Shown here in pieces: positions 16,117 through 25,397 of a stretch of DNA of 64,000 bases. Under the pieces are notes generated by a model. The model saw nothing but the letters and a program-made list of their open reading frames with translations. It did not search any database and had not been told where the DNA came from. Every line of letters starts with the position of its first letter. Position 1 is the first letter of the stretch. The translations under genes were made by a program, and so were the position numbers. Location: NCBI GenBank assembly GCA_965216425.1, contig CBDCFV010000006.1, forward strand, positions 434,001-498,000, read 5' to 3'. Source of the DNA: CBDCFV01 sp965216425. Its GTDB lineage: Bacteria > Chloroflexota > Dehalococcoidia > Lucifugimonadales > UBA3495.

Positions 16117-17562
16117 TCATCCTATTTTAACTCTTTCCCTTACGAAACGGTATATTGTAGTCTCCTCCCGTGGCGCGAGGGCCAGCGCCAGGGAGAGGGG
16201 CCCCAACCTACCGATCAGCATACTTATCATAAAAATGGCGCCGCCCGAGGTGCTCAGGTCCGGAACGATACCGGTGGAAGCTCCGTTGGTCCCGAACGCG
16301 GAAACGGTGTCGAAAAAAAGATCGATGAACTTGATGCCTGGGTCGGTCAGGGTCAACGTCGGGATCGCCACCATGATAAACCCCAACCCCAATGCCGCCA
16401 CTGTAAGAGCTCGTAGCACTTGGAAGTGGGCGATCTCCCGGCCAAAGGCCTCAGCCTCCGACCGGCCTCGTATGGACGATAAGACTGCCGCGATGACGAC
16501 GGCCACTGTGGTCACCTTTATTCCCCCCGCGACAGATCCGGCGGCCCCTCCGATGAACATCAGCGGGATGAAGGTCAGCTTGGTGAAGTCGTCCAGCAAG
16601 CCGAAGTCTACAGCGGTGAATCCAGCTGTTCTTCCGCTGACCGAGTGAAAGACAGCCGACACCACTTTATCGCCAAAATTAAGGCTCCCAAGTGTCTCCG
16701 TCCGCCCGTATTCGGCCAGGAAGAAAACCCCTGCCCCAATGGCCCATAAAAACAGGCTGGTCACTATGACCAGCTTGGTATCCAAGCTAAACCGGGCGAA
16801 CCGCCGGTTCCGGTAAACGTCTATCAATACCGTCCATCCAATGCCTCCCAGGACCATCAGCACGGTCATGAATCCCAACACCGACCACATGGAAGACAAT
16901 CGGGCTAACCCGCTGCCTGCCGGAGACTCCGGCAAAATCGAGAACCCGGCATTATTGAACGACGATACCGACAAAAAGGCCGATTGCCACAGGGATTCTC
17001 CCGACCCCATGCCGTCGATGCCCTCTATACGCCAAAAGATCATCGCGGCTCCCAACACATAGATAAGAAAAACCACAATGACGACGTTGCGGCTGACCTT
17101 GCGAAGTCCTTCCATACGGTCTGTGCCCACCGCATCTCGCATCACCAATCTTTCGGGCAAGGTAGACCGCTGCCCGATAAGGGCGAGAAGGAAGGTGGCC
17201 ACGGCCATAAATCCCAAGCCCCCCACCAACATCAATAAGAAAATTACGGCTTGACCGAAGTGACTCCAGTGGGTGGCGGTGTTTACCATCGTGTGGCCGG
17301 TGACGGTCGCTGCTGAGACGGCGGTGAAGAAAGATACTTCCAGCGACGTGAATTCGGCGCCATTACTGGCCACCGGCGTTGCCAACAACAACCCGCCGGT
17401 GATGATTAGCAGGAGGAAGCCCAGCAGGAGGAGATTTGACGAGCTAGAAAACCGGTTAGGCTTTCGTACGGGGGCAGCCTGGACAGGGGTTGATTCCACC
17501 TCGCGGGCGCGTGTCTGGCGGATAACGGTTTCGCGTATTCTACGGCCGCGGTTCATGGTCAA
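16117..17562 (-). CDS. ktrB: Ktr/Trk potassium transporter pore subunit (KtrB/TrkH)
   Basis: This 481-aa membrane protein has the fourfold M1-P-M2 layout of TrkH/KtrB. The four pore loops can be read: SAATVTGHTM (about residues 83-92), SSFNNAGFSI (about 201-210), SVSGRTAGFTA (about 310-320) and SAFGTNGASTG (about 424-434), each with the selectivity-filter glycine. The first 45 residues are a basic cytoplasmic tail. It is the first gene of the minus-strand operon (ktrB, ktrA, usp, two trkA-N genes, pheA) and diverges from leuS across about 295 bases. The length falls within the usual family range. Confidence 0.93.
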   Translation of the reverse strand: MTMNRGRRIRETVIRQTRAREVESTPVQAAPVRKPNRFSSSSNLLLLGFLLLIITGGLLLATPVASNGAEFTSLEVSFFTAVSAATVTGHTMVNTATHWSHFGQAVIFLLMLVGGLGFMAVATFLLALIGQRSTLPERLVMRDAVGTDRMEGLRKVSRNVVIVVFLIYVLGAAMIFWRIEGIDGMGSGESLWQSAFLSVSSFNNAGFSILPESPAGSGLARLSSMWSVLGFMTVLMVLGGIGWTVLIDVYRNRRFARFSLDTKLVIVTSLFLWAIGAGVFFLAEYGRTETLGSLNFGDKVVSAVFHSVSGRTAGFTAVDFGLLDDFTKLTFIPLMFIGGAAGSVAGGIKVTTVAVVIAAVLSSIRGRSEAEAFGREIAHFQVLRALTVAALGLGFIMVAIPTLTLTDPGIKFIDLFFDTVSAFGTNGASTGIVPDLSTSGGAIFMISMLIGRLGPLSLALALAPREETTIYRFVRERVKIG

Positions 17563-17857
17563 TGGAGTCCTCTGCTGGCGGCCGTTGGGTTATCGGAGAC
17601 CCGCGCAGGCCTGTCAATGCCAAGTGGGTGGGATGTCGGCGAGTGCAGGGACACTTGATGCGGAACTCTTCCAAGTAGTTGGCCTGTTAAACGGCGCCCG
17701 TTGCGCTGGATACGGTACCGCTAGACCAGCTTATCACAGAATCAGCGGGGTTCCAGTTTTCCCCATCAGTAGAGTCGATAGCAGTGCTGTTTTCCATGAC
17801 TTCGTGGGTATGTATGCTAAGATATTCAAGTACTCCCCTATGCAATGAGGTGATTAA

Positions 17858-20362
17858 ATGGCGACCCGTCAAAGACGTGTGGAGTTACGTTACGAACCGG
17901 AAGCCATTGACCGGAAGTGGCAACAACGCTGGGCGAACGACGGCCTTCACCGTGTTGAAGATGACGACCCCCGGCCCAAGTGGTACGAAATGACCATGTA
18001 CCCCTATCCGTCCGGTGACCTTCACATCGGTCATTGGTACGCCTTGGCTTTGTCTGATTGCCATGCCCGTTTTCGCCGGATGCAGGGCTACAACGTCCTG
18101 CATCCCATCGGCTTTGACGCTTTCGGATTGCCGGCGGAAAACGCCGCCATCAGCAGGGGAATCCATCCCCATACTTGGACCATGGACAACGTGGAGACGA
18201 TGCGGGGCCAACTTCGCTCCATCGGCGCCATTTATGATTGGGACAGGGAAATAGTCTGCTGTTTGCCGGAATATTACCGCTGGAACCAATGGTTCTTCCT
18301 GAAATTCCTGGAACACGGCTTGGCTTACCGTGCAAAGGCTCCCGTGGTCTGGTGTCCTTCCTGCCAAACGGTGTTGGCCAACGAGCAGGTGGTGGCCGGC
18401 AACTGCGAGCGGTGTAACACGTCTATCACCCGGCGTGACCTGGAACAGTGGTTCTTCCGCATTACCGACTATGCCGACCGGCTGCTGGACTTTAACGGAT
18501 TGGTGGACTGGCCGGAAAAAATCCTGACCATGCAGAACAACTGGATTGGCCGGAGTGAGGGCGTAGAGATTTCCTTCGACATTTCAGAGTACGGCTTGGA
18601 GGAGAGGGAGATTTCGACTTTTACCACCCGGATCGACACCATATTCGGAGTTACGTTCTTGGTATTGGCGCCGGAACACCCTTTGGTAGATCGGTTGACC
18701 ACCGAGGCGCAGCGCACCCAAGTTGATGAGTACATCGCCCAAGCCCGCCGAACTTCGGAGATAGACCGTCTCTCCACCGAGACCGAGAAGACCGGCGTTT
18801 TCACCGGCTCTTACGCCGTCAACCGGCTCAACGGTGAACAAGTGCCCATATTCATCGGCGACTATGTGTTGATGACCTACGGCACTGGCGCGGTGATGGG
18901 TGTTCCGGCCCACGACACACGGGACTTTGTCTTCGCCCGGAAGTACCGGCTGCCCATCAGGATAGTGATTGCGCCGATTACCTGGGACGGCAGCGACTTG
19001 AAGGAAGCGTACGTGGACGAAGGGTTCATGACCAATTCTGGCCCCTACGACGGGTACACCAACGACGAAGGTAAGGTCATAATCGCTGATGACATTGAAA
19101 AGAACCGCTGGGGGCGAAGGACAGTGTCCTACCGTATACGGGACTGGCTGATTTCCCGCCAGCGGTATTGGGGTACTCCCATCCCTGTGGTCTACTGCGA
19201 CCAGTGCGGCATCGTCCCCGTCCCGGAAGAGGACCTGCCGGTGCTGCTCCCAACCGACGCTGAATACATACCCACGGGGGGAGAGTCACCCTTGGCGGCT
19301 AACCCCGAGTTCTTGAACACTACCTGCTATCGTTGCAACGGCCCAGCCCACCGCGAGACCGATACCATGGACACCTTTTTTGACTCGTCATGGTACATGT
19401 TGCGGTATATCAGCCCTAACAGCGCTGACGCTCCCTTCGAACCCGCCGCGGGGAAGCATTGGCTGCCGGTGGACCAATATACCGGCGGCGCCGAACACGC
19501 GGTGATGCACCTGCTTTACTCCCGATTCTTCATCAAGGGTCTTTACGACATGGGCATCGTGGACTTCGAGGAGCCGTTCCTGAGGCTGTTCAACCAAGGA
19601 GTTATCCTTGGGGAAGACCACGAGAAGATGAGCAAGAGCCGGGGCAACGTGGTGAACCCCGACGAAGTGGTCAGCGACCTTGGAGCCGACGCGGCGCGCT
19701 GCTTCCTGATGTTTATCGGGCCGTGGGACCAGGGAGGGCCGTGGAGCGAGGTCGGTATCAACGGCGTGGCCAGGTGGCTGAATCGGGTGTGGGAGATACT
19801 GGGCCGGGACCCATCGGTCTTGGACCGGCAGGGAGGCGGCGAGACCGCCGTTAACGGACCGCAAGGCAACGACTCGCGCGAAACCCTGCGGCTGTTGCAC
19901 CAGACAATCCGCAAATGCTATAACGACCTCGACCGGTTCAAGTTCAACACCGCCATCGCCTCCCTCATGGAATTGTCGAACCACTTGAACAAGGTCTGGG
20001 CCGATGGCAGCGTTGACTCCAATGTATGGCGGGAGTGCGTAGAGAAGTTTCTGCTGGTCCTCGCCCCCATTGCGCCCCACATTTCGGAAGAGATGTGGGA
20101 ACGCATGGGCCACCCCTACAGCATCCACCAGCAATCCTTCCCGTCTTGGGACGAGGACTTGGCGGCTGAGGATACCGTGACCCTGGTTGTGCAGGTCAAC
20201 GGGAAGGTAAGGGACCGCTTGGAAGTCCCGGTAGACATAGAGGAACAGGCCGCCCAGGAACTTGCTTTGGCCAGCCCGCGAATCCGCAGCTATACCGAGG
20301 GCAAGGCGGTAAGCAAAGCCATCTACGTCCCCGGGCGCTTGGTTAACCTGGTGGTCCGGTAA
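17858..20362 (+). CDS. leuS: Leucyl-tRNA synthetase
   Basis: This 834-aa class I aminoacyl-tRNA synthetase charges tRNA-Leu. The HIGH motif (HIGH, residues 56-59, in YPSGDLHIGHWYA) and the KMSKS motif (residues 590-594, EDHEKMSKSRGN) are intact. The CP1 editing domain is recognisable by TRIDTIFGVTFLVLAPEHP and GTGAVMGVPAHDTRD (about residues 250-350). A zinc-ribbon-like CPSC...CERC lies at about 167-187. The anticodon-binding domain and the C-terminal VNGKVRDRLEVP segment complete it. The start ATG follows GAGGTGATTAA. The 295-base leader shared with ktrB has no convincing T-box. Confidence 0.97.
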   Translation: MATRQRRVELRYEPEAIDRKWQQRWANDGLHRVEDDDPRPKWYEMTMYPYPSGDLHIGHWYALALSDCHARFRRMQGYNVLHPIGFDAFGLPAENAAISRGIHPHTWTMDNVETMRGQLRSIGAIYDWDREIVCCLPEYYRWNQWFFLKFLEHGLAYRAKAPVVWCPSCQTVLANEQVVAGNCERCNTSITRRDLEQWFFRITDYADRLLDFNGLVDWPEKILTMQNNWIGRSEGVEISFDISEYGLEEREISTFTTRIDTIFGVTFLVLAPEHPLVDRLTTEAQRTQVDEYIAQARRTSEIDRLSTETEKTGVFTGSYAVNRLNGEQVPIFIGDYVLMTYGTGAVMGVPAHDTRDFVFARKYRLPIRIVIAPITWDGSDLKEAYVDEGFMTNSGPYDGYTNDEGKVIIADDIEKNRWGRRTVSYRIRDWLISRQRYWGTPIPVVYCDQCGIVPVPEEDLPVLLPTDAEYIPTGGESPLAANPEFLNTTCYRCNGPAHRETDTMDTFFDSSWYMLRYISPNSADAPFEPAAGKHWLPVDQYTGGAEHAVMHLLYSRFFIKGLYDMGIVDFEEPFLRLFNQGVILGEDHEKMSKSRGNVVNPDEVVSDLGADAARCFLMFIGPWDQGGPWSEVGINGVARWLNRVWEILGRDPSVLDRQGGGETAVNGPQGNDSRETLRLLHQTIRKCYNDLDRFKFNTAIASLMELSNHLNKVWADGSVDSNVWRECVEKFLLVLAPIAPHISEEMWERMGHPYSIHQQSFPSWDEDLAAEDTVTLVVQVNGKVRDRLEVPVDIEEQAAQELALASPRIRSYTEGKAVSKAIYVPGRLVNLVVR

Positions 20363-20368
20363 CCTTAC

Positions 20369-21271
20369 TTAACGCAGGTACCGGTCCATCCAGGTCTTGC
20401 CCTGCTGGGTGAAGTCGGTCCGGTACTCGTGGTCCAAGTCGGGATAGATGACGATGGACTTCATCGAGCGTAACTTCTCGAATACCGGCATAACGGTACT
20501 CAGAGGATGCACATCGTCTGTCGTCGACGCCCCCACTATCGTCGGGCACTCTATGGCGTCAGCCAGGCTAAGCTGGTCGAAGTAGGTCAGGTTTTCCAGC
20601 ACGGCTCCCCGTTTCTGCGGATGCTCCTGCAGGTAGTCGTGCAGCTCGACGTAGGGCGATGAGGTGATGTCCGCGGCCACTGGAAAGTTGCACAGCCACG
20701 GCACTCCGGCTGCCGCCGCCGAGACCCGCTGGTCCAGCGCCGCCGTCGCCAGGGTCAACCCACCCCCTTGGCTGAATCCCAACACGCCGATCCGTCCGGT
20801 ATCCACCTCGGGGCGGCTGCACAGAAAGTCCAGTCCCCGGACGCAGTCCATGTAAGCACCACGATAGTAGTAGCTGTCGCGGTCGGCGATGTTGTATACC
20901 AGCCTGGTGCTGTGTTCTATTTCCCATTCATGCAGGCTCTCCCCCTGGCTCCGGGGAAACAGGGACAGCGTAGCGTAGCCGTATTGGAGCAAGTGGGCCG
21001 GCAATGGCATGACGCCGGCGTATCCGGGCACTTCCATGATCGCCGGCCACCCGTGACGAGGCGGCTGCCCGGAAGGGGTGGCGTACCAAGCCCGGATGCG
21101 CTTGCCTCCGAAGCTGGTCATGGTAACGCGATAGATGGTCCTGGACTTGATTCGCCCCTCTTGAGTAAACGGGTCGGCATCCTCCACCAACTCTACACGG
21201 GGATCCATTTCCACCTCGGCCAGTTGTTCCAGTGTCTTATCCCAGAAGTTCCGAATTTCTTGCGTGAGCAT
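20369..21271 (-). CDS. Acetyl xylan esterase / cephalosporin-C deacetylase family hydrolase
   Basis: This 300-aa alpha/beta hydrolase resembles the AXE1 family (Bacillus CAH-type deacetylases). The nucleophile elbow GFSQGGGL lies near residue 165, the oxyanion region is around EVPGYAG, and an aspartate (STTDDVHPL) and a C-terminal histidine (YPDLDHEYR) complete a likely triad. Lid-region residues RSQGES match AXE1 proteins, which remove acetyl groups from sugars. The true substrate here is unknown. No signal peptide is visible, so it acts in the cytoplasm. It converges on leuS with only a few bases between, and an intergenic gap of over 700 bases lies upstream. Confidence 0.85.
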   Translation of the reverse strand: MLTQEIRNFWDKTLEQLAEVEMDPRVELVEDADPFTQEGRIKSRTIYRVTMTSFGGKRIRAWYATPSGQPPRHGWPAIMEVPGYAGVMPLPAHLLQYGYATLSLFPRSQGESLHEWEIEHSTRLVYNIADRDSYYYRGAYMDCVRGLDFLCSRPEVDTGRIGVLGFSQGGGLTLATAALDQRVSAAAAGVPWLCNFPVAADITSSPYVELHDYLQEHPQKRGAVLENLTYFDQLSLADAIECPTIVGASTTDDVHPLSTVMPVFEKLRSMKSIVIYPDLDHEYRTDFTQQGKTWMDRYLR

Positions 21272-22013
21272 GTACTGAACCTCCTGATCAGCGGTTTCCC
21301 CCGTTCCTATTGTATGGATTATCGTGGCACAAGCTTAATCGGTTCCGTTATCGGGCGAAATAACGCTCATTTGGCGCGAGTGTATCAGCGGGCCATAACA
21401 GCGTCAATCGGCGGTTGCCCGTTACGTTTTCTCGGACTTCTGATCAACACGGACGGTCAGGATTGTCAAATATTCGGATTCCCATCGCGTAGTCATGTCC
21501 CTTCAATTAGGCCGATCTAAGGACTCTTGAGTCACTGGCATGACACTTGTCTCTTCCCAACCCTGCCAACGCCGTCTTACCATAGTATATGGTTCGCCAT
21601 AGCGGTCCCGCAGTATATGGCTTGGCATAGCGCTGCCGCCGTCCAGAGAACCAAATCAATCCCGCAACTGACGCCGCATGGAACTAATGGCATAACTCGT
21701 GGAACAATCTGTACCGAAAGTGGGTCAAACTGGTCTGAAACTACACAAATACCTGAAGATCCAACTCAACATCCAAAGCTAAATGACACATAAAGAAACA
21801 AAATGACACGGAAAGCCGAAAAAATCCGACTCGTCTTCCTCCACGATCTCTGCGCGCTTTGCGGTGAAAGTAGTCGTATCTCAGCCTCGCAATGAAAAAC
21901 TGGCGACATGACCCCGATTCATCGCTTTACGAGTGCGCTTTCTTTAGGCCGTAAGTGTTGCTAAACTGGGGCCACTCTTTGCATAGTGAAATATCCTGAT
22001 GGGAGGGCAAAAC
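21272..22013. other. 742-base gap, no convincing gene
   Basis: No frame here has a good start, ribosome site and plausible protein composition. A two-copy direct repeat with period 28 begins with AGTATATGG at 21584 and 21612. The second half (about 21690-21830) is A-rich and compositionally unlike its surroundings, suggesting decayed or acquired DNA. Promoter elements for the two divergent flanking genes presumably lie here but I could not fix them. Confidence 0.5.
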
Positions 22014-22853
22014 ATGACTACCAAAGTTCAACCGCGGGATGCAACGGTCACAACGAATGGCCTCAACCTGCACTATCTCGATTGGGGCAACGAGGGGAAG
22101 ACCGTTGTCGTCCTGCTGCACGGGCTCAGGGGACATGGACACTCCTGGGACGACTTCTCGGCGGCGATATGCCAGGACTATCATGTGCTGGCGCTTGATC
22201 AACGGGGCCGCGGCGAGACCGACTGGGCCAAGGACGGCGATTACACCACACCCGCGTTCGCGGCAGATATGGCCGGCTTTTGCGATGCCTTGAATCTTGA
22301 CTCCTTTATCCTCGTGGGACACTCCATGGGCGGGCGCAACAGCATGCTCTTCGGCTCTCAATACCCCGAAAAGCTGAAGCAACTTGTTCTGGTTGACGTA
22401 GGCCCGGACTTGGACCCGCGCGGCGGCAATCGGATCGCCCAGGAAGTCATTAACGTGCCGGAGGAGTTCGACACGTTCGAGGACCTGTTCACTTATATGA
22501 ACAAGCAGAACCGCTTCGCTCCTGAGCGGGTTATCCGCCGCCGGTTGCAGTATGCCAGCAAAGAGTTGCCCAACGGCAAATTCGGCTGGCGTTACGACCG
22601 GGAGATACGGGAGTCAAGACGGCGGGGCGACGTTGCCCCAACCCTGGACCTGTGGCCCGCGTTGCCAAAAATCACTTGTCCAACCCTGATCGTGCGCGGC
22701 ATTGAGACCGACCTGTTGACCCCGGAGACCGCGCAGCGGATGGTTGACACGCTGCCCAACGGCAAGTTGGTGGAAGTGGAGAAGTCCGGCCACATGGTGT
22801 TCGAAGACAACCCCGACGGCTTTTTGGAGGCAGTGCAACCCTTCCTGGACTAA
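22014..22853 (+). CDS. Alpha/beta hydrolase
   Basis: This 279-aa protein is a classical alpha/beta hydrolase. The oxyanion motif VVLLHGLRG lies near residues 32-40, DQRGRGETD follows strand 4, and the nucleophile elbow VGHSMGG has its serine at about residue 104. An aspartate in RGIETDLLTPE and a histidine in EKSGHMVFED near the C-terminus complete the triad. The start is taken as the ATG at 22014 because GGGAGG lies 7 bases upstream; an ATG at 21999 overlaps that ribosome site. The substrate cannot be told from sequence. A 118-bp inverted-repeat element is inserted directly at its stop codon. Confidence 0.88.
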   Translation: MTTKVQPRDATVTTNGLNLHYLDWGNEGKTVVVLLHGLRGHGHSWDDFSAAICQDYHVLALDQRGRGETDWAKDGDYTTPAFAADMAGFCDALNLDSFILVGHSMGGRNSMLFGSQYPEKLKQLVLVDVGPDLDPRGGNRIAQEVINVPEEFDTFEDLFTYMNKQNRFAPERVIRRRLQYASKELPNGKFGWRYDREIRESRRRGDVAPTLDLWPALPKITCPTLIVRGIETDLLTPETAQRMVDTLPNGKLVEVEKSGHMVFEDNPDGFLEAVQPFLD

Positions 22854-22854
22854 G

Positions 22855-22972
22855 TAACTATCTCAAAACTCGTCGCACTACCCAATCCGTCATTCCCGCG
22901 CAGGCGGGAAGCCATAAGATTAGGTCAGCGACGAGGAGTTGTCAACGGATACAGTTGATTTTGAGGTAGTTT
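22855..22972 (+). mobile_element. 118-bp MITE-like element, family 2, copy A
   Basis: The element runs from TAACTATCTCAAAAC to TTTTGAGGTAGTTT (imperfect terminal inverted repeats), is flanked by CTAAG on both sides (22850-22854 and 22973-22977), and contains a dRS3-like palindrome at 22892-22911. A 118-bp homologue in the opposite orientation lies at 61535-61652. It codes for nothing. The left duplication includes the stop codon of the preceding hydrolase. Confidence 0.7.
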
Positions 22973-23025
22973 CTAAGAACTCCGGACGGCGAAAGCTGCG
23001 GACACATCATTAGTTGAGGTAATCC

Positions 23026-23739
23026 ATGAGCCAGGAATCGACGCCGGGGACCGGCACGGGCGAGATAGCCATGCAAATTCGCGGCGTTTATTCCTGGACG
23101 CCGCCGGAAACCGAGCCGGGCGAAGGGATCGCCATCCGGACCAACCGCGGCGACATACCGGGGATATTGCACCAAGCACAGGACTCACGCTTGGCAGTCA
23201 TATGGGTCTACGGCGCCCGAGGGGGCTACGGAGGGCCGGGCGGCGGGACCTACACCAGGCTGGCCGAGCAGTTCGCCACTCAAGGGATCACGTCGCTGCG
23301 GCTGGACTACCGTAAGCCGAACCATTTGCCCGAGTGCGTCCTGGACCTTCTGGCGGGCGTGGCGTTTTTCAAAGGCTTGGAGTACCAGCCCGTCGTGGTG
23401 GTCGGGCACTCCTTCGGGGGCGCAGTGGTTATTTCCGCCGGGGCAGGCAGCACCCACGTCAAGGGAGTGGTCTGCCTGTCGTCCCAGACCTACGGCGCTG
23501 ACCCGGCCCCGTTGGTTTCGCCGCGCCCGCTGCTTCTGGTGCACGGCAAAGCCGACACTCGGTTGCCGTTCTATTGCTCGCAGCAAATATACGACCATGC
23601 GCGGGAACCAAAGCAACTGGTGCTCTACGAGGGTGCCGAACACCGGTTGGACGAGTGCAAGGATGAGTTGGAACAGTTGCTGACCGATTGGATACCGGCA
23701 ACGCTGGCCGCTCCCGTGGCCGAAGATACCAAGGCATGA
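23026..23739 (+). CDS. Alpha/beta hydrolase, dienelactone-hydrolase-like
   Basis: This 237-aa protein is a compact alpha/beta hydrolase without lid insertions. VIWVYGARGGYGGPG forms the oxyanion region, GHSFGGAV contains the nucleophile serine at residue 129, HGKADTRLP supplies the acid residue, and GAEHRLDE the histidine. The family includes small esterases and dienelactone hydrolase relatives; a serine rather than cysteine nucleophile argues against true dienelactone hydrolase. The ATG follows GAGGTAATCC. It is 84 bases before the dihydropyrimidinase gene and on the same strand, so joint expression is plausible, with a role in the same catabolic pathway inferred only from position. Confidence 0.8.
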   Translation: MSQESTPGTGTGEIAMQIRGVYSWTPPETEPGEGIAIRTNRGDIPGILHQAQDSRLAVIWVYGARGGYGGPGGGTYTRLAEQFATQGITSLRLDYRKPNHLPECVLDLLAGVAFFKGLEYQPVVVVGHSFGGAVVISAGAGSTHVKGVVCLSSQTYGADPAPLVSPRPLLLVHGKADTRLPFYCSQQIYDHAREPKQLVLYEGAEHRLDECKDELEQLLTDWIPATLAAPVAEDTKA

Positions 23740-23823
23740 AACAACAGTGTGGACCCGGTCCCAAGGTCTCCCACCGGACGTGAACACGCCGGCGGTGGGT
23801 GAAACGCAGTCGGGAGGTTCGAA

Positions 23824-25263
23824 ATGTTGGACTTGATTATCCAGGGCGGAATCGTGGTAACGCCGGCAGGCGCCGGCGAGATGGATATCGGCGTTCAAGG
23901 GGAGCAAATCGCTGTCCTTGCTGCACCCGGTACGTTGGAAGCCCAAGCGAGAAGGACTATCGACGCTACGGGTAAGATTGTTTTCCCAGGTGGGATTGAG
24001 CCGCACACCCACATCGGTATACCGGTGCCCAAGGTATGGGCGGGCCGCTCTGAGGTTATGACCCAGCCGCCGGAGGCCGCCAGCCGCGCCGCCGCATTCG
24101 GAGGGGTCACGACATTCATTGACTTTGCTGGCAACCTGCCGATTACACCTGGGGAATCCCCGTCGTCGGATCCGATCATGCAGCAGGTTGACGAACGGCG
24201 GCAGGTATTCACCGGCCATTCGTATACCGACTTCGCATTCCATTACATTCTGGCGGGCGAAGTCTCACCGTCGACGATTGGCGAAATCGGAGAGGCTATC
24301 CAGTCAGGGGTCGCCAGTTTCAAAATCTTCACAACCTTCAACGCTGCCCGATGCCCCTATGGGCACCTGTGGGAGATTTTCGGCCAAGTGTCGCGCAACG
24401 GCGGTATCATGGCCGTTCACGCCGAAGACGACGACATTGTCACCTACATGGAAGCAAAGCTGCGACGCGAAGGAACCGACCAGGGACACAACCTTCACTT
24501 GGTCCACAATAATGTCTCCGAGGACATAGCCTTCCGCAAAATCCTTCGCCTTGCTCAACACACCGAGACGGGAATTTACTTCGTCCACACCACCGCCAAG
24601 GAGGGCGTTGCCGCAATTGCCGAAGCCAGAAGAGCGCAACAACCGGTCTACGGCGAGGCCTTGCACAACTACCTGGAGTTCACTTGCGACGACTACCGTC
24701 AGCCCATCGGCACGGCGATACACACTTACCCCGCCATCAAGTTCGCCGATGACCGGGACGCCCTGCAGGAAGGACTGGCCGACGGTTCGTTGTGCACCAC
24801 TGCCACCGACGAGTACACGACCTACAAAGACGTGAAAATGTCGGGCAACACCATCGACACGGTATGCGGCGGGCATAACGGTATAGAAACCCGGTTACCG
24901 GTAACCTACACCAAGCTGGTATCCACGGGGCGCATTTCGCTGGAGCGGTTCGCCGATATAACCTCCACCAACGCCGCCAAGATACTCGGCATGTACCCAA
25001 GGAAAGGCGCCATCGCAGCAGGCAGCGACGCGGACATGGTCGTTTACGACCCCAACCTCAACAAGACCCTGACATTGGATGACCTGCACGCCGATTCCGA
25101 CTACTCTATCTGGGAAGGTTTCGAGTGCCGGGGCTACCCGGTGATGACCATCCTTCGGGGCAAGGTAATAGTCGAGGATGGACAACTTATGGGAGACTCC
25201 GGCGACGGCCAGTGGTTGAGTAGAAGGGTTGCGCCCGGGGTGTTGGGCCGGCCAGCGTGCTGA
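23824..25263 (+). CDS. hydA: Dihydropyrimidinase / D-hydantoinase
   Basis: This 479-aa cyclic amidohydrolase opens the ring of dihydropyrimidines, hydantoins or related cyclic amides. The metal centre can be traced: H61 and H63 in EPHTHIG, the carboxylated lysine K167 in ASFKIFTTF, H199 in AVHAED, H255 in FVHTTAKE, and D329 in TTATDEYTT. The C-terminal SDADMVVYDPN is typical of the family. The substrate-loop sequence differs from classical dihydropyrimidinase (FKIFTTF for FKMFMAY), so the substrate may not be a pyrimidine. The ATG follows GGGAGGTTCGAA. A molybdenum hydroxylase subunit follows on the same strand, a pairing that fits nucleobase or N-heterocycle catabolism. Confidence 0.88.
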   Translation: MLDLIIQGGIVVTPAGAGEMDIGVQGEQIAVLAAPGTLEAQARRTIDATGKIVFPGGIEPHTHIGIPVPKVWAGRSEVMTQPPEAASRAAAFGGVTTFIDFAGNLPITPGESPSSDPIMQQVDERRQVFTGHSYTDFAFHYILAGEVSPSTIGEIGEAIQSGVASFKIFTTFNAARCPYGHLWEIFGQVSRNGGIMAVHAEDDDIVTYMEAKLRREGTDQGHNLHLVHNNVSEDIAFRKILRLAQHTETGIYFVHTTAKEGVAAIAEARRAQQPVYGEALHNYLEFTCDDYRQPIGTAIHTYPAIKFADDRDALQEGLADGSLCTTATDEYTTYKDVKMSGNTIDTVCGGHNGIETRLPVTYTKLVSTGRISLERFADITSTNAAKILGMYPRKGAIAAGSDADMVVYDPNLNKTLTLDDLHADSDYSIWEGFECRGYPVMTILRGKVIVEDGQLMGDSGDGQWLSRRVAPGVLGRPAC

Positions 25264-25397
25264 CGGCCCATTCTAAAGCTTGGTTCAGGCACGATTATGC
25301 CTGATGCGGCAAACCCAGCAAGTCATTTCCATTCGCCGGTATGGTAAAATCCTGGCAACGGTCTGATTCGGACAGATACGATGGAGGTAATTCGCCC

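Noticed and set aside
17563..17857. Possible T-box leader before leuS
   Set aside because: The only resemblance is a GGTACCGC string near 17713. It lacks the conserved UGGN antiterminator bulge, a specifier loop and a terminator.
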